Below are positions 35,487 to 46,863 of a stretch of 64,000 nt of DNA, in pieces. Position 1 is the stretch's first letter; each line of letters opens with the position of its first letter. The position numbers and the translations under genes are program-made. The stretch is taken from positions 310,001 to 374,000 of the forward strand of contig KE546984.1 in the NCBI GenBank assembly GCA_000442125.1, in the 5' to 3' direction. The stretch comes from Opeltia flavorubescens (lineage: Eukaryota > Ascomycota > Lecanoromycetes > Teloschistales > Teloschistaceae). The notes under the pieces were generated by a model. That model was not told where the DNA came from, searched no databases, and saw only the letters and a list, made by a program, of their open reading frames with translations.

Positions 35487-36022
35487 TATGATAGATGGGT
35501 ATGGTGAGAAGGGAGCAAGAGACACAGTGGAATGAGGATGATGCCAATGGAAATTAAAGCCGTGAAAATATCGATATATTCTGTACCGGACAGAATGGAT
35601 GTGTTACAACAATGGCGATGCCGACAGCGTATGTAAAGGTGAGGGTATTTACGGAGGAGTAGGATGTGTATTCAGCATAGATGACCTAGCAAGGGGAATG
35701 ACGATAGCAAAGGGGTCGATCCCTCAATAAGATTCGATTCCATACATCGAACATAGTGTACAATGGAGATACCCTAGTTCAATATCCTCCTTTGTTGTGT
35801 GGGTCTGGAACATGCGTTTGCGCGTTGCTCGGATGCGAAGACAAAGGAGATGCACTTACCAGACGCCATAGCCTAGGAAATGCGTCTAATCATTTGGCTT
35901 CGAAGACAAAGGAACATTGACATAGTGACGAAGTGTCAGTACGTCGACATCGCACATTGTTGTCACATGTACACATGAAAGCTTCAATTACTCGTTGAGT
36001 GGATCCTATATGCATCTTCAAA
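35487..36022. other. Intergenic, no gene seen
   Basis: The 536-bp spacer includes two near copies of a word with gaagacaaaggag/gaagacaaaggaa (about 35838 and 35901), 63 bp apart. No gene. Confidence 0.45.
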
Positions 36023-37393
36023 TTACGTTGCAGCTGGTTGAACTAAGATATTGCCTACGGCTGTGTCAGATGAGACTTCTTTGATAGTCTCGGACGAATC
36101 ACATACCTCCATCCGGATAAAGAACTTGCGAATTCAGGAAGACTCCACCAGGTCCGGCGAGGAAGAGGATACACGCAGCCATGTCAGCATCCGAACCAGG
36201 ACGACCTTTCATGGGAGTGTAAGCAACGTGGAACAATTTTAACCAAGGACGACTAACCAGCTGGATTGGATGACTTTGGCTGAAGTTCGGATTTCTGGTC
36301 TGAGCCAGAAGAACCCGCCGTCATCTCACTTGGAAATATGCCGGGAGCAATGCAATTGACTCGGATCTTAGCTTCTATGAATGTGGTCGCCAGCATGCGA
36401 GTAAGATGGATCAAACCTATAATAAGGTCAACGTTGGGTCAATTGAAACTGTTTGCACTCTTGCTACTGATCTCTGTCTGATGGGTACAGCTGCCAATCG
36501 TAGCAAGAAAACAAATGCGGAATACTTACCAGCCTTTGATGTCGCATACGCAAATTGCCCCATGCTTGAACCTTTCATGACCCCGGAGATTGAAGCAATG
36601 TTTATTACAGATGTGGAGTAACCCGGTGTGACCTCGCGACCTTTCGCAAGTAGCGGGAGAAAAGCAGCGGCGAGGAAATACTGAGCAGTGATGTTGGTTC
36701 GGAAAGTCTCCTCCCAGTGTTCCGGCTCACTGCTCATCATGTACTCGGATATACTTTGCGCTGATTTACTATCTGGCTTCTCGTTTTTATCGATGCGTGT
36801 GTTTTCATCACGGGCGATCCCAGCTGAAAGTGGCCGTCAGCGTCAATTATATATTCAGGGTATCCACCGACCGTACCATTATTGACTAGTAAATGGATAC
36901 CATTCGATTCCTTAGAGGTAACCTCGTCTGCAAGACGTTTGACCTCATCCTTGCTACTGATATCACCTCTTCATGTTCATCAGTCCCATTCTACCTAATG
37001 TGTCCAGAATTTTGAGACATACGGTAACCTGTGCTAGTCAGCATATGATGTATCCACAGCTAGGATTGCCCAGGGTTTCGACCTAGCTTACGCCATGATT
37101 TTCCCAGGACCGGTATTGTATTGCTCCACCACACTGTTCAATGCTTCCTCTCGCCGCCCGGTGATATAGACCTTGGCCCCATTCGTGGCCAAAGCCTGCG
37201 TTATCATAAGTCCGATTCCTGACCCTCCCCCTGTCACCAAGGCCGTGAACTTGGAAACATCGAAAAGCTTGTCGATCTTCAGCTCTTCATTCTTCTTGCT
37301 CAGGCTAGCCATTGTTCGAATGGGTGGTATCGATGATCGGCTTGGGATGATGATGGGCGACTTGGTGATTGCTCGACTTAGGACTTTGAGCAT
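36023..37393 (-). CDS. Short-chain dehydrogenase/reductase
   Basis: Exons are 37393-37092, 37028-37023, 36968-36877, 36823-36530, 36416-36258, 36205-36107 and 36054-36023, giving 327 residues. Classical SDR marks are all present: cofactor loop TGGGSGIG, NNAG, the catalytic Ser region (INIASISG) and YATSK, then GLIHLTRMLA and IRVNCIAPGIFPSEM. It is an NAD(P)H oxidoreductase of unknown substrate. The first 27 residues (MLKVLSRAITKSPIIIPSRS...) are basic and Ser-rich, like a mitochondrial presequence, and Met28 could start a shorter cytosolic form. The second exon is only 6 nt (codes part of Ala-Leu-Pro in ALPGDIS). Two acceptors are AAG. There is also a loop insertion of about 20 residues before the helix with WEETFRTNITAQY. 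Confidence 0.87.
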
Positions 37394-38398
37394 TGTACAC
37401 ACTGTAGAAGTCAATCGCACGCGGAGGTGGAAGCGCAGACTTCATGACGTCGATACTATTGATCCAATTTAGTAGAGCCATGACGCAATTAAGCCATTGC
37501 CGTCGTTGTTCCAATCTAGGAGCTTGACCTCAGACTCCTCAGCGAACGCCGAGTATCTTGCTAGACAATGGGATGCAAAGGCTGCGACGAAAGTTTTGAC
37601 CATTGGAGGGCAGTATGTCGTAGAGCAAGGTTCATCGCATTCGGTACCTCGGCATCATTGATCGCGATTTCAAATACCTGCGCTCACAGATATCGAATAG
37701 CATCCTGATGAGCATAGTTGTCAAACCAACCTACTATATATTATGGTATCGGCGCCGACCTTGAACGTTGAACACCATTCACACAGCTGTCACAACGCTG
37801 ATGCTTGTCACGTGACTGATCGCAGGATCCGAATCCCTGTACGAACTTTTGTCGAACAACGTCAGAAAAAGACATCGAACCTTACCACTGCTCAATACCA
37901 TGTTAAATCTATTATCCCCCGCTTGTAATGGCATGTGTATCAAGGTTATTCCATCGATGTACTTAAGGGTATGAAGTGACACTTTCAATCATACTTTCTG
38001 GCAATGGTCCCATGCTCCGTAGATTTCCTGGCTTGTCCACCATAACGCGGCTGCCACAGCTGCGATCACATGAGAAAAGATCTACGTCTGTCGTCCCACA
38101 CCTTCTCGCAGATATTCGGAATATGTAATGTATGGTAGAAGACCCCGCTCAGGTGAATAAATAAAGTATGAGAATATGCAAGTTGTCTGCGTGGCGGTAA
38201 AAGTAAAATTTTATTTACTAGTAACACTGTCTTCATGGTGTTCTCAAAGCGGACTGTGACCCGATCTCTTCATTCTAAACGTCTCATTCATTTCGCTCCA
38301 GTACTCAAACTACCATACCAGATTTCTGCTGTATAGGCTTTCATCTCACCAACTTTTCATCACTTCCAGTCCTTTCTGTTTCTTCAGCATTCCGCACG
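37394..38398. other. Divergent intergenic region SDR/OMT
   Basis: About 1 kb separates the SDR and OMT starts, which point apart. It holds both promoters; C/T-rich sequence lies just upstream of the OMT ATG (38330-38398). No further gene is visible. Confidence 0.45.
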
Positions 38399-39804
38399 AT
38401 GTCTCCTGAAACCACCACAGAAGGCGTTGAAAACATGATTGAATCAATGCGGGCTATTTCCGGAGATGGTGGAGATGGCGTAATGCCTGAAAAGTCGCGT
38501 CAGCAGCTGTTGCAAGCCGCCAAAGAACTCCAGTACAATATGGAGACACCAAGCGAGACATGCAACAGATATCGATATTCGGTGGGTAATCGGAAATTAC
38601 AAATTCTCCTACTTGACATATCGATCCCGGGTCCACCTGACTGACGTCCGCGGACATAGGCGTTGGATCTCACCATAACCTATATCTTTCACCAAATCAA
38701 GCTATTTGACATCCTCGTTAAGGAAAGAGCCTCTTCGGTCTCAACGGATGATCTTGCACGAGAAACCCATACAGATCCGCTCTTGCTAGGTATATCTCAT
38801 TCCTCAACAATGCGATTCTTGTTGATGGACGAATGTTCGTGCTAATCGAATTGCAGGACGTTTATTACGATGCGCAGCCTCTAGTGCTCTTGTTACGCAG
38901 ACTGGCATCGATGAGTGGAAAGCGTCTCGTTTGTCCGATTCCATGGCTGCTCCGAGCAGCGCCGCTAACCTCGCAAATGCGTAAGATATATCATGCTCGC
39001 TATGACGCTCTTGCTAATGGTAATGTAAATAGTTATACGACCATGCTACCTCTCACGGCCAATCTCGCTCAATTCCTCGCTCAGACCAGTTACCAGAACC
39101 CGACAGAAAGCACCAAGACCGTCCATCAGCTTACCTTCGACACCAATATGCACCGATTTGAGTGGATGAAGGTCCATCCCGAGCATTCCATGATTTTGAA
39201 CAATTTCATGGCATCTAACCGACTTATGATGACTGGTATAGAAGCTTTCCCATTCGAGGACAAAGTTCCATATTTCAACGAGAAAACCCAGCAAGACCCA
39301 AGTACTGTGCTATTGGTTGATGTCGGCGGAGGGAAAGGACAGATGTGCCGTGCTTTTAAGGATCGATTTCCCAAGCTACCTGGCCGCGTCGTTGTTCAAG
39401 ATCTACCCAACATCGTTTCGTCGAGTGGTCAGGGAATTGAGGCTATGCCTTATGACTTCTTCACGCCTCAGCCAGTAAAAGGAGCCAAGATATACTACCT
39501 ACGTAACGTCTTACATGATTGGCCAGATGCAAATGCGGAATCGATACTGAGGAATGTTGTGGATGCTATGGATCAAGAGTCGATCGTCCTCATAGATGAA
39601 AGAGTCCTAGCGAATGTTGGAGCGTCAAACATTGCTGCTGGATGCGACCTGCAGATGATGATGTCCTATGCCGCCTGCGAAAGATCGGAGAAGCAGTGGC
39701 AAGGATTGCTGGCAAGAGTTGGCCTGAAGATACATGACATCTGGTGTTATTTGGAGAGCGAGACTGACAGCGTAATGTTGGCTCTGCCAAAGAAGGTAGG
39801 TTGA
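38399..39804 (+). CDS. S-adenosylmethionine-dependent O-methyltransferase (Methyltransf_2)
   Basis: Exons are 38399-38581, 38660-38789, 38857-38980 and 39033-39804, giving 402 residues, the usual size for fungal plant-type OMTs (PF00891). The N-terminal dimerisation part shows ALDLTITYIFHQIKLFDILV and LLGRLLRCAASSALV. The SAM-binding motif is LLVDVGGGKGQM, followed by VVVQDLPNIV. The catalytic His lies in YYLRNVLHDWPD, with a later acidic residue in IVLIDERVL. Such enzymes methylate phenolic or polyketide hydroxyls; the substrate cannot be told. It is divergent from the SDR, a common pairing in secondary metabolism, but no synthase gene is near. Confidence 0.92.
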
Positions 39805-40467
39805 TTACAATAGCAGCTTCTTCACATATTGAAAGGGTTTTGATCGATAGGTCGAATTACACGCCCGGCGGTTAGTCAGACCCCGCAATTATACATACTC
39901 GTCATAAGCTTTTCTACTTCAATGCCTGATCACAGCTCATATGCTCTATGTAATACTTGGCAGGATTGACGATGGCTATCTATCTGAGAGAAAACAACAA
40001 CTTTCATGCTTTCCTTACATCTTCATTCACCATTTCAGTGCCTTGTGTATTTCATCATTCCTAGTCCTAGTTTCCATTCCGCAATGATGACCAGCTCCTG
40101 CTCATGACGATTTCAAAGATGTCACCTGAAGATTGGTCTCTGAAACGAATGCCATGAATTTGTCACACGATCTCTACTCTACACACTGCTCCTGTCCTTC
40201 CGTCAATACCACCAAAAGATGCAGTCATAATTGAACAACCCCATGTCGACATCTCCTTCAAAATAAAGAGTGTTGAGCTGCCAAAAACTAACAACGCTTC
40301 TTAGCGCAGAACGAAAGGCACAGAAAAAATTCTCTTCGAAACTCGCCACGAGCTGTCATCAAAGCTTAATCGACCTGGTCGATAGATTGGCTCGGCCGGT
40401 TGCCTATGTTTTCCGTCAGCATTGATTCTTTCAGCGGTCTGCTATCATTCCACCCACATTGACAGTG
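39805..40467. other. Intergenic, no gene seen
   Basis: A 663-bp spacer between the convergent OMT and zinc-ribbon genes. T-rich and unremarkable. Confidence 0.5.
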
Positions 40468-40875
40468 TCAGCATGCAGTTGAGCACCGAGGGCATTTCTT
40501 CCCCGGAAGCACCCATTGCTCGATACCACGGGCTCTGCAAGTTGGGCAACGAACACCGGGCATCTGATAGGTTGCTTCTGTCAGCTTGAACGTTCGGGTT
40601 ATCAATAAGAAACGCAAACGGGGAGGATGCTTTTGTAGCGAAGAATCACTCACAGGCAAGTGGCCCTTTGGTTGATCCTGGCCGTCTCTCAGGACAAAGA
40701 CAGGCGTATTGCCAGCAGGAAACGACATCGAGGGCGCACCTTTGTCGCGCGAATCATAGTCGGTGGACGAATGCATCTTGCGTGGGTTGCGAAGGACGAA
40801 ATGTGTCGACTTTCGAAATCTTCGTAGATCCTGAGCTAGTCTTGGATTTGCGATGGTCTGGAAAAGAATGAGCAT
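40468..40875 (-). CDS. Small zinc-ribbon-like protein, conserved hypothetical
   Basis: Exons are 40875-40654 and 40563-40468, giving 105 residues. The conserved part is NTPVFVLRDGQDQPKGHLP joined to MPGVRCPTCRARGIEQWVLP and ending GKKCPRCSTAC. Two CxxC pairs (CPTC, CPRC) 18 residues apart indicate a zinc ribbon. The first 33 residues before Met34 are Arg-rich and acid-poor (LRRFRKSTHFVLRNPRK), so the long form may be sent to mitochondria and the form from the ATG at 40776 (72 residues) may be cytosolic; which start is used is open. The molecular role is unknown. Confidence 0.72.
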   Translation of the reverse strand: MLILFQTIANPRLAQDLRRFRKSTHFVLRNPRKMHSSTDYDSRDKGAPSMSFPAGNTPVFVLRDGQDQPKGHLPVSDSSLQKHPPRLRFLLITRTFKLTEATYQMPGVRCPTCRARGIEQWVLPGKKCPRCSTAC

Positions 40876-42884
40876 CCAGATGGATTATGGCCATCTTTAT
40901 AGCCCAGAACTCGACTGGCGGTGAGTCTTGTCCTTCTCGAGTTTTAATTCTGTTGGGACCTTAGGGGCCATGGCAGCAGGATCCCGAAACGCAAGTCAAT
41001 TTGGTACATCCCGGAAAACAGATTTGTGATACGATATGGATAGAGATCCCGAATGAATCCATTAAGGTTCTTCTCTGGACGAGAGACAAGGTCTGTGCTT
41101 TGCATGACAAGTGCTTGGAAGAGGATAATATTTTTTCCTTACTTTCGCTATCTTGCCCAATTATCCCGACCAAATACTTTCAGCAGGAACTCAAGAGGGC
41201 CCGAAGCGGTAAAGTTGTACAGATATGACTTCAAGAAAGGTACTGAAGCTGGAAAGTTGCTTGGGATTCATGTTGGTATCCGCGCAAAATGGAAGCCTCA
41301 TTCGATACGGCAATTGCTCCGGCGACTACATGGATTTGAGCAAGCTTTCGTCTTTGATCAAGATCTTGCCGCCGATCCATATACATGAGGTACATATGTC
41401 AAGAACAAAATCGAGTGGAGACAAGCCATCCGATGGCATGGCAATGCTATGAGCTTGGCGGTCAAGGCCTTCCAAAATGCCGTCTGGAGAATCCGAATCA
41501 CAAAAAAGCCGAGGGAGATTCAATCGAAAAGACCTACCATCAATACCGCAATGTCGTCTTCTACGATTACTTGATGCATGCGGTGAAGGGTGCGTTGAGT
41601 TACCGTGCTTCTGCCTTATCTAGGTGCCGGCTACATCGCTTGCAGCACCAACGATAGGATCCATTCTCTCAGGTTTTTCCGCAAACGATAGTGTTGTTGG
41701 ATACTATAACCTTGAACCTGGCAAAATTATAATTGTTGCCCTTGCATCAGATGCGTGGGGGCGATACGTCAAAACTCAGGGATGAAAATCTGACCCTTGC
41801 TGGTGCTTCTCGACACGTGCCTGGATGGTGCTAAAGTACCTGAGGCAATGGTATATATGACTTAATTGTGGGGAGCCTATGATTTTGGAACCTGTTGCTC
41901 TTGGACCTTAGGTTCGGGTCAAGTCATGCAAGTTCACGTTGCAATGATGCAAGTGCTGCATCGCTTGGGATTCAACATCCAATGGTCGCCAAGTACATTG
42001 GTATAGCTGACGCTGCAATGAGTCGGAAGGTACCTGAAAGAACATAATCAACATCGTACACGGTGTCACAATTTTTATCTAAAACTTCTCGATCCAGCTA
42101 TCATCAAGCAACATTCCAGCTAACATGCTAACGATCGCGGACCAGGGAGGTATCGGTGCAGTGATTTGGCATGCGCTCTGCATTGCTTTGCCCAAAGGGT
42201 TATTTAGCCCGACCAAACTCTCGGAAACGGAAGTCACCAGACTGCTGGTACAACTTTAATGTCATGTGTCCCGTGGAAAATTTCAAATTCGCGTTCCGAG
42301 GCTCCCAAATTTACACATCATCTCATGAACCTCCAGTCTGAGCTGGGGAGGAAGGGAAGTCCCAATACTAAAAAGCGACTGGACATGCTCGGTGCGCGAC
42401 AACAAGTGGAATCATGCGTCCGCGGTAGGCTGACCGCAAGATCACATACTCGGTCTTTTCACCCATCTCTTGCCAATACGTGACTTTGACGTTTACACAA
42501 AATCGGCAAGGTCAAGGTAGAAAGAAGTCGGTGAGATGTATCTCGGTTACAGAGTAGGACCAGAGCATTAGGAAAGAGAGGAGTGATCTACCCTACGGCT
42601 TGATCCGTTTTGCTTGTCTGACGTCATCGAGAGAAATGTGCGGACAATGAAGGGAAAGGGACGTAATTATAGATCGATGGTGATGGAAGAGGGAACAACA
42701 GGATGGATAATTTTCCCGAGCTATGAGTTGCTCAAGGCATTTGGTCGAAAAGTTTGATATCCTCAAGCTCGGTGCTTCGTTCCATGCTGGCGACTCACGT
42801 AGATACGTTAGCAAAGTCCATATCCGAGCATATTCAGGTCGTGGTAACGTTTCCATGTTCTCTCAACCCATGTTCCAGACCCTT
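40876..42884. other. Two-kilobase stretch without a clear gene
   Basis: Plus-strand frames of 65-110 codons cluster at about 41000-41660 and 41900-42060 with reasonable codon composition, but I could not join them into a continuous protein with plausible splice sites, and I recognise no family. It may be a diverged or decayed gene. The last 300 bp hold the CCT4 3' end. Confidence 0.4.
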
Positions 42885-44903
42885 TTATCTCGACAACGCA
42901 ATATCATCGATCCTCAACAGCATCTTCACCGTCTCTGCCGCCAACTCCACTGCACTCGTACTAACCAGCAACGGTTGCAGTACATTCTCATCCTTCATAC
43001 TGCTCTTCACCCCTCCACTCCGAATACTCACACCTGCATTCTTCTCCCCAAACTCATGCCTATGCCGTAGATCCGTCACAACCTTGATACTGTTCAGCCC
43101 TGCATTTTCCGCCAATGTGGTCGGTATCACTTCCATGGCATCCGCGAATGCTTTCCAACATATCGCTTCCGTACCCGTGAGCTGACGAGATTGTTTGCTG
43201 AGAGATGAGGCAATGGCGATTTCAGGCGCACCTCCGCCGGCAATGAGGGCTTTCTTTTTTACCAGGCAGCGGATAACGCAGAGGGCGTCGTGGAGGGAGC
43301 GTTCGGATTCGTCGAGGACGAGGTTGTTGGCGCCTCGGCAGATGATAGACACGGTTTGACCGGCGGATTTGGATGTCACACCGGTGATTTTTACGGTGCG
43401 GGAGCCGGACGAGGAGACTTCTTCGACGAGACCGGCTGTACCGAGTTTGTCCTCGGTGAAATATTCGATGTCTGCTATTGGTTTGCAGCCCGTGCTCTGG
43501 ATGTAAAAAGTTAGCCAAACGCAACTCATCGCCATAGGAAAGCAGGAAATGCCCATACTTTGCAGATAAATTCCACCTCGTCTCGTTCGACATCTTTGAT
43601 GCACATGATGTTTACTTTTTTGAGGAAATGGAGGGCATTGACATCGACTGCATCGCGCAGGATGGATTTCTGTATCAATAGCACGTTACATTTTGCGGCT
43701 TTGATTTTTTTGACGAGATTCAGGATATAGGTGCGTTCTTCCTTGATTATCTTATCCATCTGCCGGTAGTCGTTGACCACAACTGTGTTTTCCATCTGAG
43801 AAGATTAGTTGCCAAGCAAAGAGTGTGTGTGATTCGGGGCTTACATCAGGTTTAGGTGCGCTCAGTTGAAATTGTATAAGTCCTATCTTGGCCTTCTCCA
43901 TTCTCGTTGGCCCACCTCCGCTTTTCACTATCTGTTGATTGAGCACGAGCCCATCTACCATCTCTGTATCTTCAATCGTGCCTCCTAATTTCTTGATGAT
44001 CCGTATATTTTTAAGGTCAACATTGTCTGCTGTCCGTTGATCTATCGTTTTTAATACGGCATCGACTGCTATAGGACCCAGAAGACTTGAGTGTTGAGAG
44101 ACAATCTTAGATGATAGAGATGTGGATGCCGCTTGTATGAGTGTCGTACGGTCTGAGAGAGAGATTGGATGTGACATGTCGTGCAGTGTTTCAACGGCGG
44201 CGGCTGCCGCTCTTTGGAAAGATTCGGAAATGACTGTGGGATGTATGCCTGGCCTAAGATCAGAGCCAGCACGTTGATGAGTCTCGACTATGTATTACCT
44301 TTGGCAAGTAATCTGTCGGCAGCACCGAGTAGACTACCTGCGATTACAACTACTGACGTTGTACCATCGCCTGCCTCCACATCCTGCGCCGCTGAGAGAT
44401 CGACGAGCATCTTTGCCGCAGGATGCATGACGCTCATGTCTTTCAGCATCGTATTGCCGTCATTTGTCTGATCTGTCTTAGCAAAGCTCCGACCTCCAGA
44501 TAGAAATACCCACGATTATCGTTTGGCCCTTCCCAGTTTGAATCTGCAATAATCAACCATCAATCCGAAGATAGATTTTGTAGTGAATGTACCATTTTGT
44601 CCATGCCTCGGGGCCCCAGTGACTGAAACAGATCATCAGCTGCTTGAATTCTTGTTGCTGCTTGTCCATATAACGAANTGTTCGTATAGCATCGGCAACA
44701 GCTACGCAGGATCAGCCGCAGATCCCAATACGACTTTTTATGAAATACCTCTTGCAGCCATGATATTGGCATTGCGCACAGCCATTGGTTTCCCTTTATC
44801 CTTTGCGCATGGTTAGCCTCTTGCATACAACGTTGGGTTGACTCGAGGGTACCTTGAACGCATTGTTGCCACTATTCGATTGTGGCGGAAGGGTAGTTGC
44901 CAT
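42885..44903 (-). CDS. CCT4: T-complex protein 1 subunit delta (CCT4)
   Basis: CCT4 is one of eight subunits of the cytosolic chaperonin that folds actin and tubulin. Nine exons: 44903-44853, 44800-44749, 44701-44679, 44622-44593, 44543-44514, 44467-44299, 44248-43845, 43795-43559 and 43496-42885, giving 535 residues, normal for the family. Group II chaperonin marks are [28 protein letters not shown], the ATP-binding [12 protein letters not shown], and delta-specific [18 protein letters not shown]. Five of the first exons are 23-52 nt. The base at 44678 is undetermined and is the first base of the third donor; every other position of that site fits a GT donor. It is divergent from RPT1. Confidence 0.96.
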
Positions 44904-45308
44904 TTTTAACCGTGCCTCGAGCGGAGCTCTAGAAAGTATAGGGAAGAATGCGCTGCGTCAATCGTAAATGTGGTAATTTCATTGATATTGGTACAATAGA
45001 TCTTGGTATCAAAAAGTTATGCAGGTCGCGTACAATTTGTGCAGGGGTCGCGCGCTTGCCTCGGGTGTGGCAGCTGTCATGACATTCCGCCGGTCATCTT
45101 TCTAAGCAAGCATTAACATCACCCCTCCAAGACATAGAGCTCTAACCGTTGTTTTATCTTCGGCGATAGCAGGGATTCATTCTCATTCCAAAGCCGAATC
45201 TTACAGCCCATCTCACCGCTCCATTCTCAAGCCAGCGTAGTCCAAGTACCTTTCACTGTCTAACATCAACCCGCAGAGTGAGGTCAACGGGGCGATCATC
45301 TACTCGAA
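44904..45308. promoter_or_regulatory. Divergent promoter region CCT4/RPT1
   Basis: A 405-bp spacer between two outward-facing start codons serves two protein-quality-control genes. I looked for the yeast proteasome element GGTGGCAAA and did not find it on either strand. Confidence 0.45.
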
Positions 45309-46863
45309 ATGCCTAGCGCTACGGGACAGAGCTGGGAGAAGTATCAGAAAAACTTTGCGGATGACGAAGAGCCGGAAAAGAAGATTACACCCCTTACCGA
45401 TGAGTACGATCCCGGAGAAAAGCTCCCAGCTGGCGGCCAACGGTCAGGAATTCCAGAGAAGGATGCTGACTGACCCTTAGAGACATACAAGTCTTGAAGA
45501 CATATGGTGCGGCGCCATATGCTGCTGCCTTGAAGCGGCTAGAGAAGGAGATCAAAGAAAAGCAGACGAGCGTCAATGAGAAGATAGGTCCGTTACTTAT
45601 TTATTTCTAACATGTTTGACTGTGATGCTGATGGTTGTAATAGGTGTCAAAGTATATCCTCGAACTTAGTTCTGAACTACTCATGTACTCATACGATGCA
45701 GGAATCAGATACAGGCCTAGCACCACCACATCTTTGGGACATTGCGGCCGATCGACAACGAATGCAGGAAGATCACCCGTTACAAGTTGCCAGATGTACG
45801 AAGATAATACAAGACGAGAAAGACTCCGATAAGAGCAAATATGTCATCAACGTCAAGCAAATAGCCAAATTCGTGGTGAAGCTTGGCGAGCGTGTCAGTC
45901 CAACAGATATTGAGGAGGGCATGAGAGTCGGGTATGTCCATTCATTAAACCTATCTATGCACTATTCTGATATGAGTGCCCAGTGTCGACCGGAACAAAT
46001 ACGAAATCCTCCTTCCTCTTCCACCAAAAATCGATCCCAGCGTAACTATGATGACTGTAGAGGACAAACCCGACGTGACGTATGGAGACGTTGGTGGCTG
46101 CAAAGAACAGATAGAGAAGATCCGCGAAGTGGTCGAGATGCCTTTGCTATCACCAGAGCGATTTGTCAACCTTGGGATCGATCCTCCAAAGGGAGCGCTG
46201 CTATATGGTCCTCCGGGTACAGGAAAAACACTGTGTGCTCGAGCTGTTGCGAACAGGACAGACGCCACCTTCATCCGAGTCATTGGTAGCGAGTTGGTTC
46301 AGAAGTACGTTGGTGAAGGCGCGAGAATGGTTCGTGAACTATTCGAAATGGCTCGGACGAAGAAAGCTTGCATCATATTCTTTGACGAAATCGACGCAAT
46401 CGGAGGTGCTCGGTTTGATGATGGAGCGGGCGGTGACAATGAGGTTCAACGAACAATGTTGGAGCTCATTACGCAATTGGATGGCTTCGACTCAAGGGGA
46501 AATATCAAAGTCATGTTTGCAACAAATCGACCGTCTACTTTGGATCCGGCCTTGATGCGACCTGGTCGTATTGACCGCAAGATTGAATTCTCCCTACCGG
46601 ATCTGGAAGGCCGTGCCAACATCCTCCGTATTCACGCGAAGAGTATGTCTGTGGAGCGGGACATCCGTTGGGAACTCATCTCGAGGTTGTGTCCCAACAG
46701 CACGGGTGCCGAACTGAGAAGTGTGGCTACAGAGGCTGGTATGTTCGCAATAAGAGCACGAAGGAAGGTTGCCACGGAAAAGGACTTCCTCGCCTCCGTG
46801 GACAAGGTCATCAAAGGCAACTTGAAATTCAATTCAACGGCGACATATATGCAATACAACTAA
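45309..46863 (+). CDS. RPT1: 26S proteasome regulatory ATPase Rpt1
   Basis: Rpt1 is one of six AAA+ ATPases in the base of the 19S proteasome cap that unfold substrates. Exons are 45309-45403, 45481-45587, 45644-45651, 45702-45931 and 45984-46863, giving 439 residues, the family size. Marks are the N-terminal coiled coil ([20 protein letters not shown]), the OB domain ([23 protein letters not shown]), Walker A GPPGTGKT, Walker [13 protein letters not shown], and the arginine-finger region [14 protein letters not shown]. The C-terminus is YMQYN. The third exon is 8 nt (codes part of Gly-Val-Lys) and is needed to keep the frame and the conserved [12 protein letters not shown]. Confidence 0.96.
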
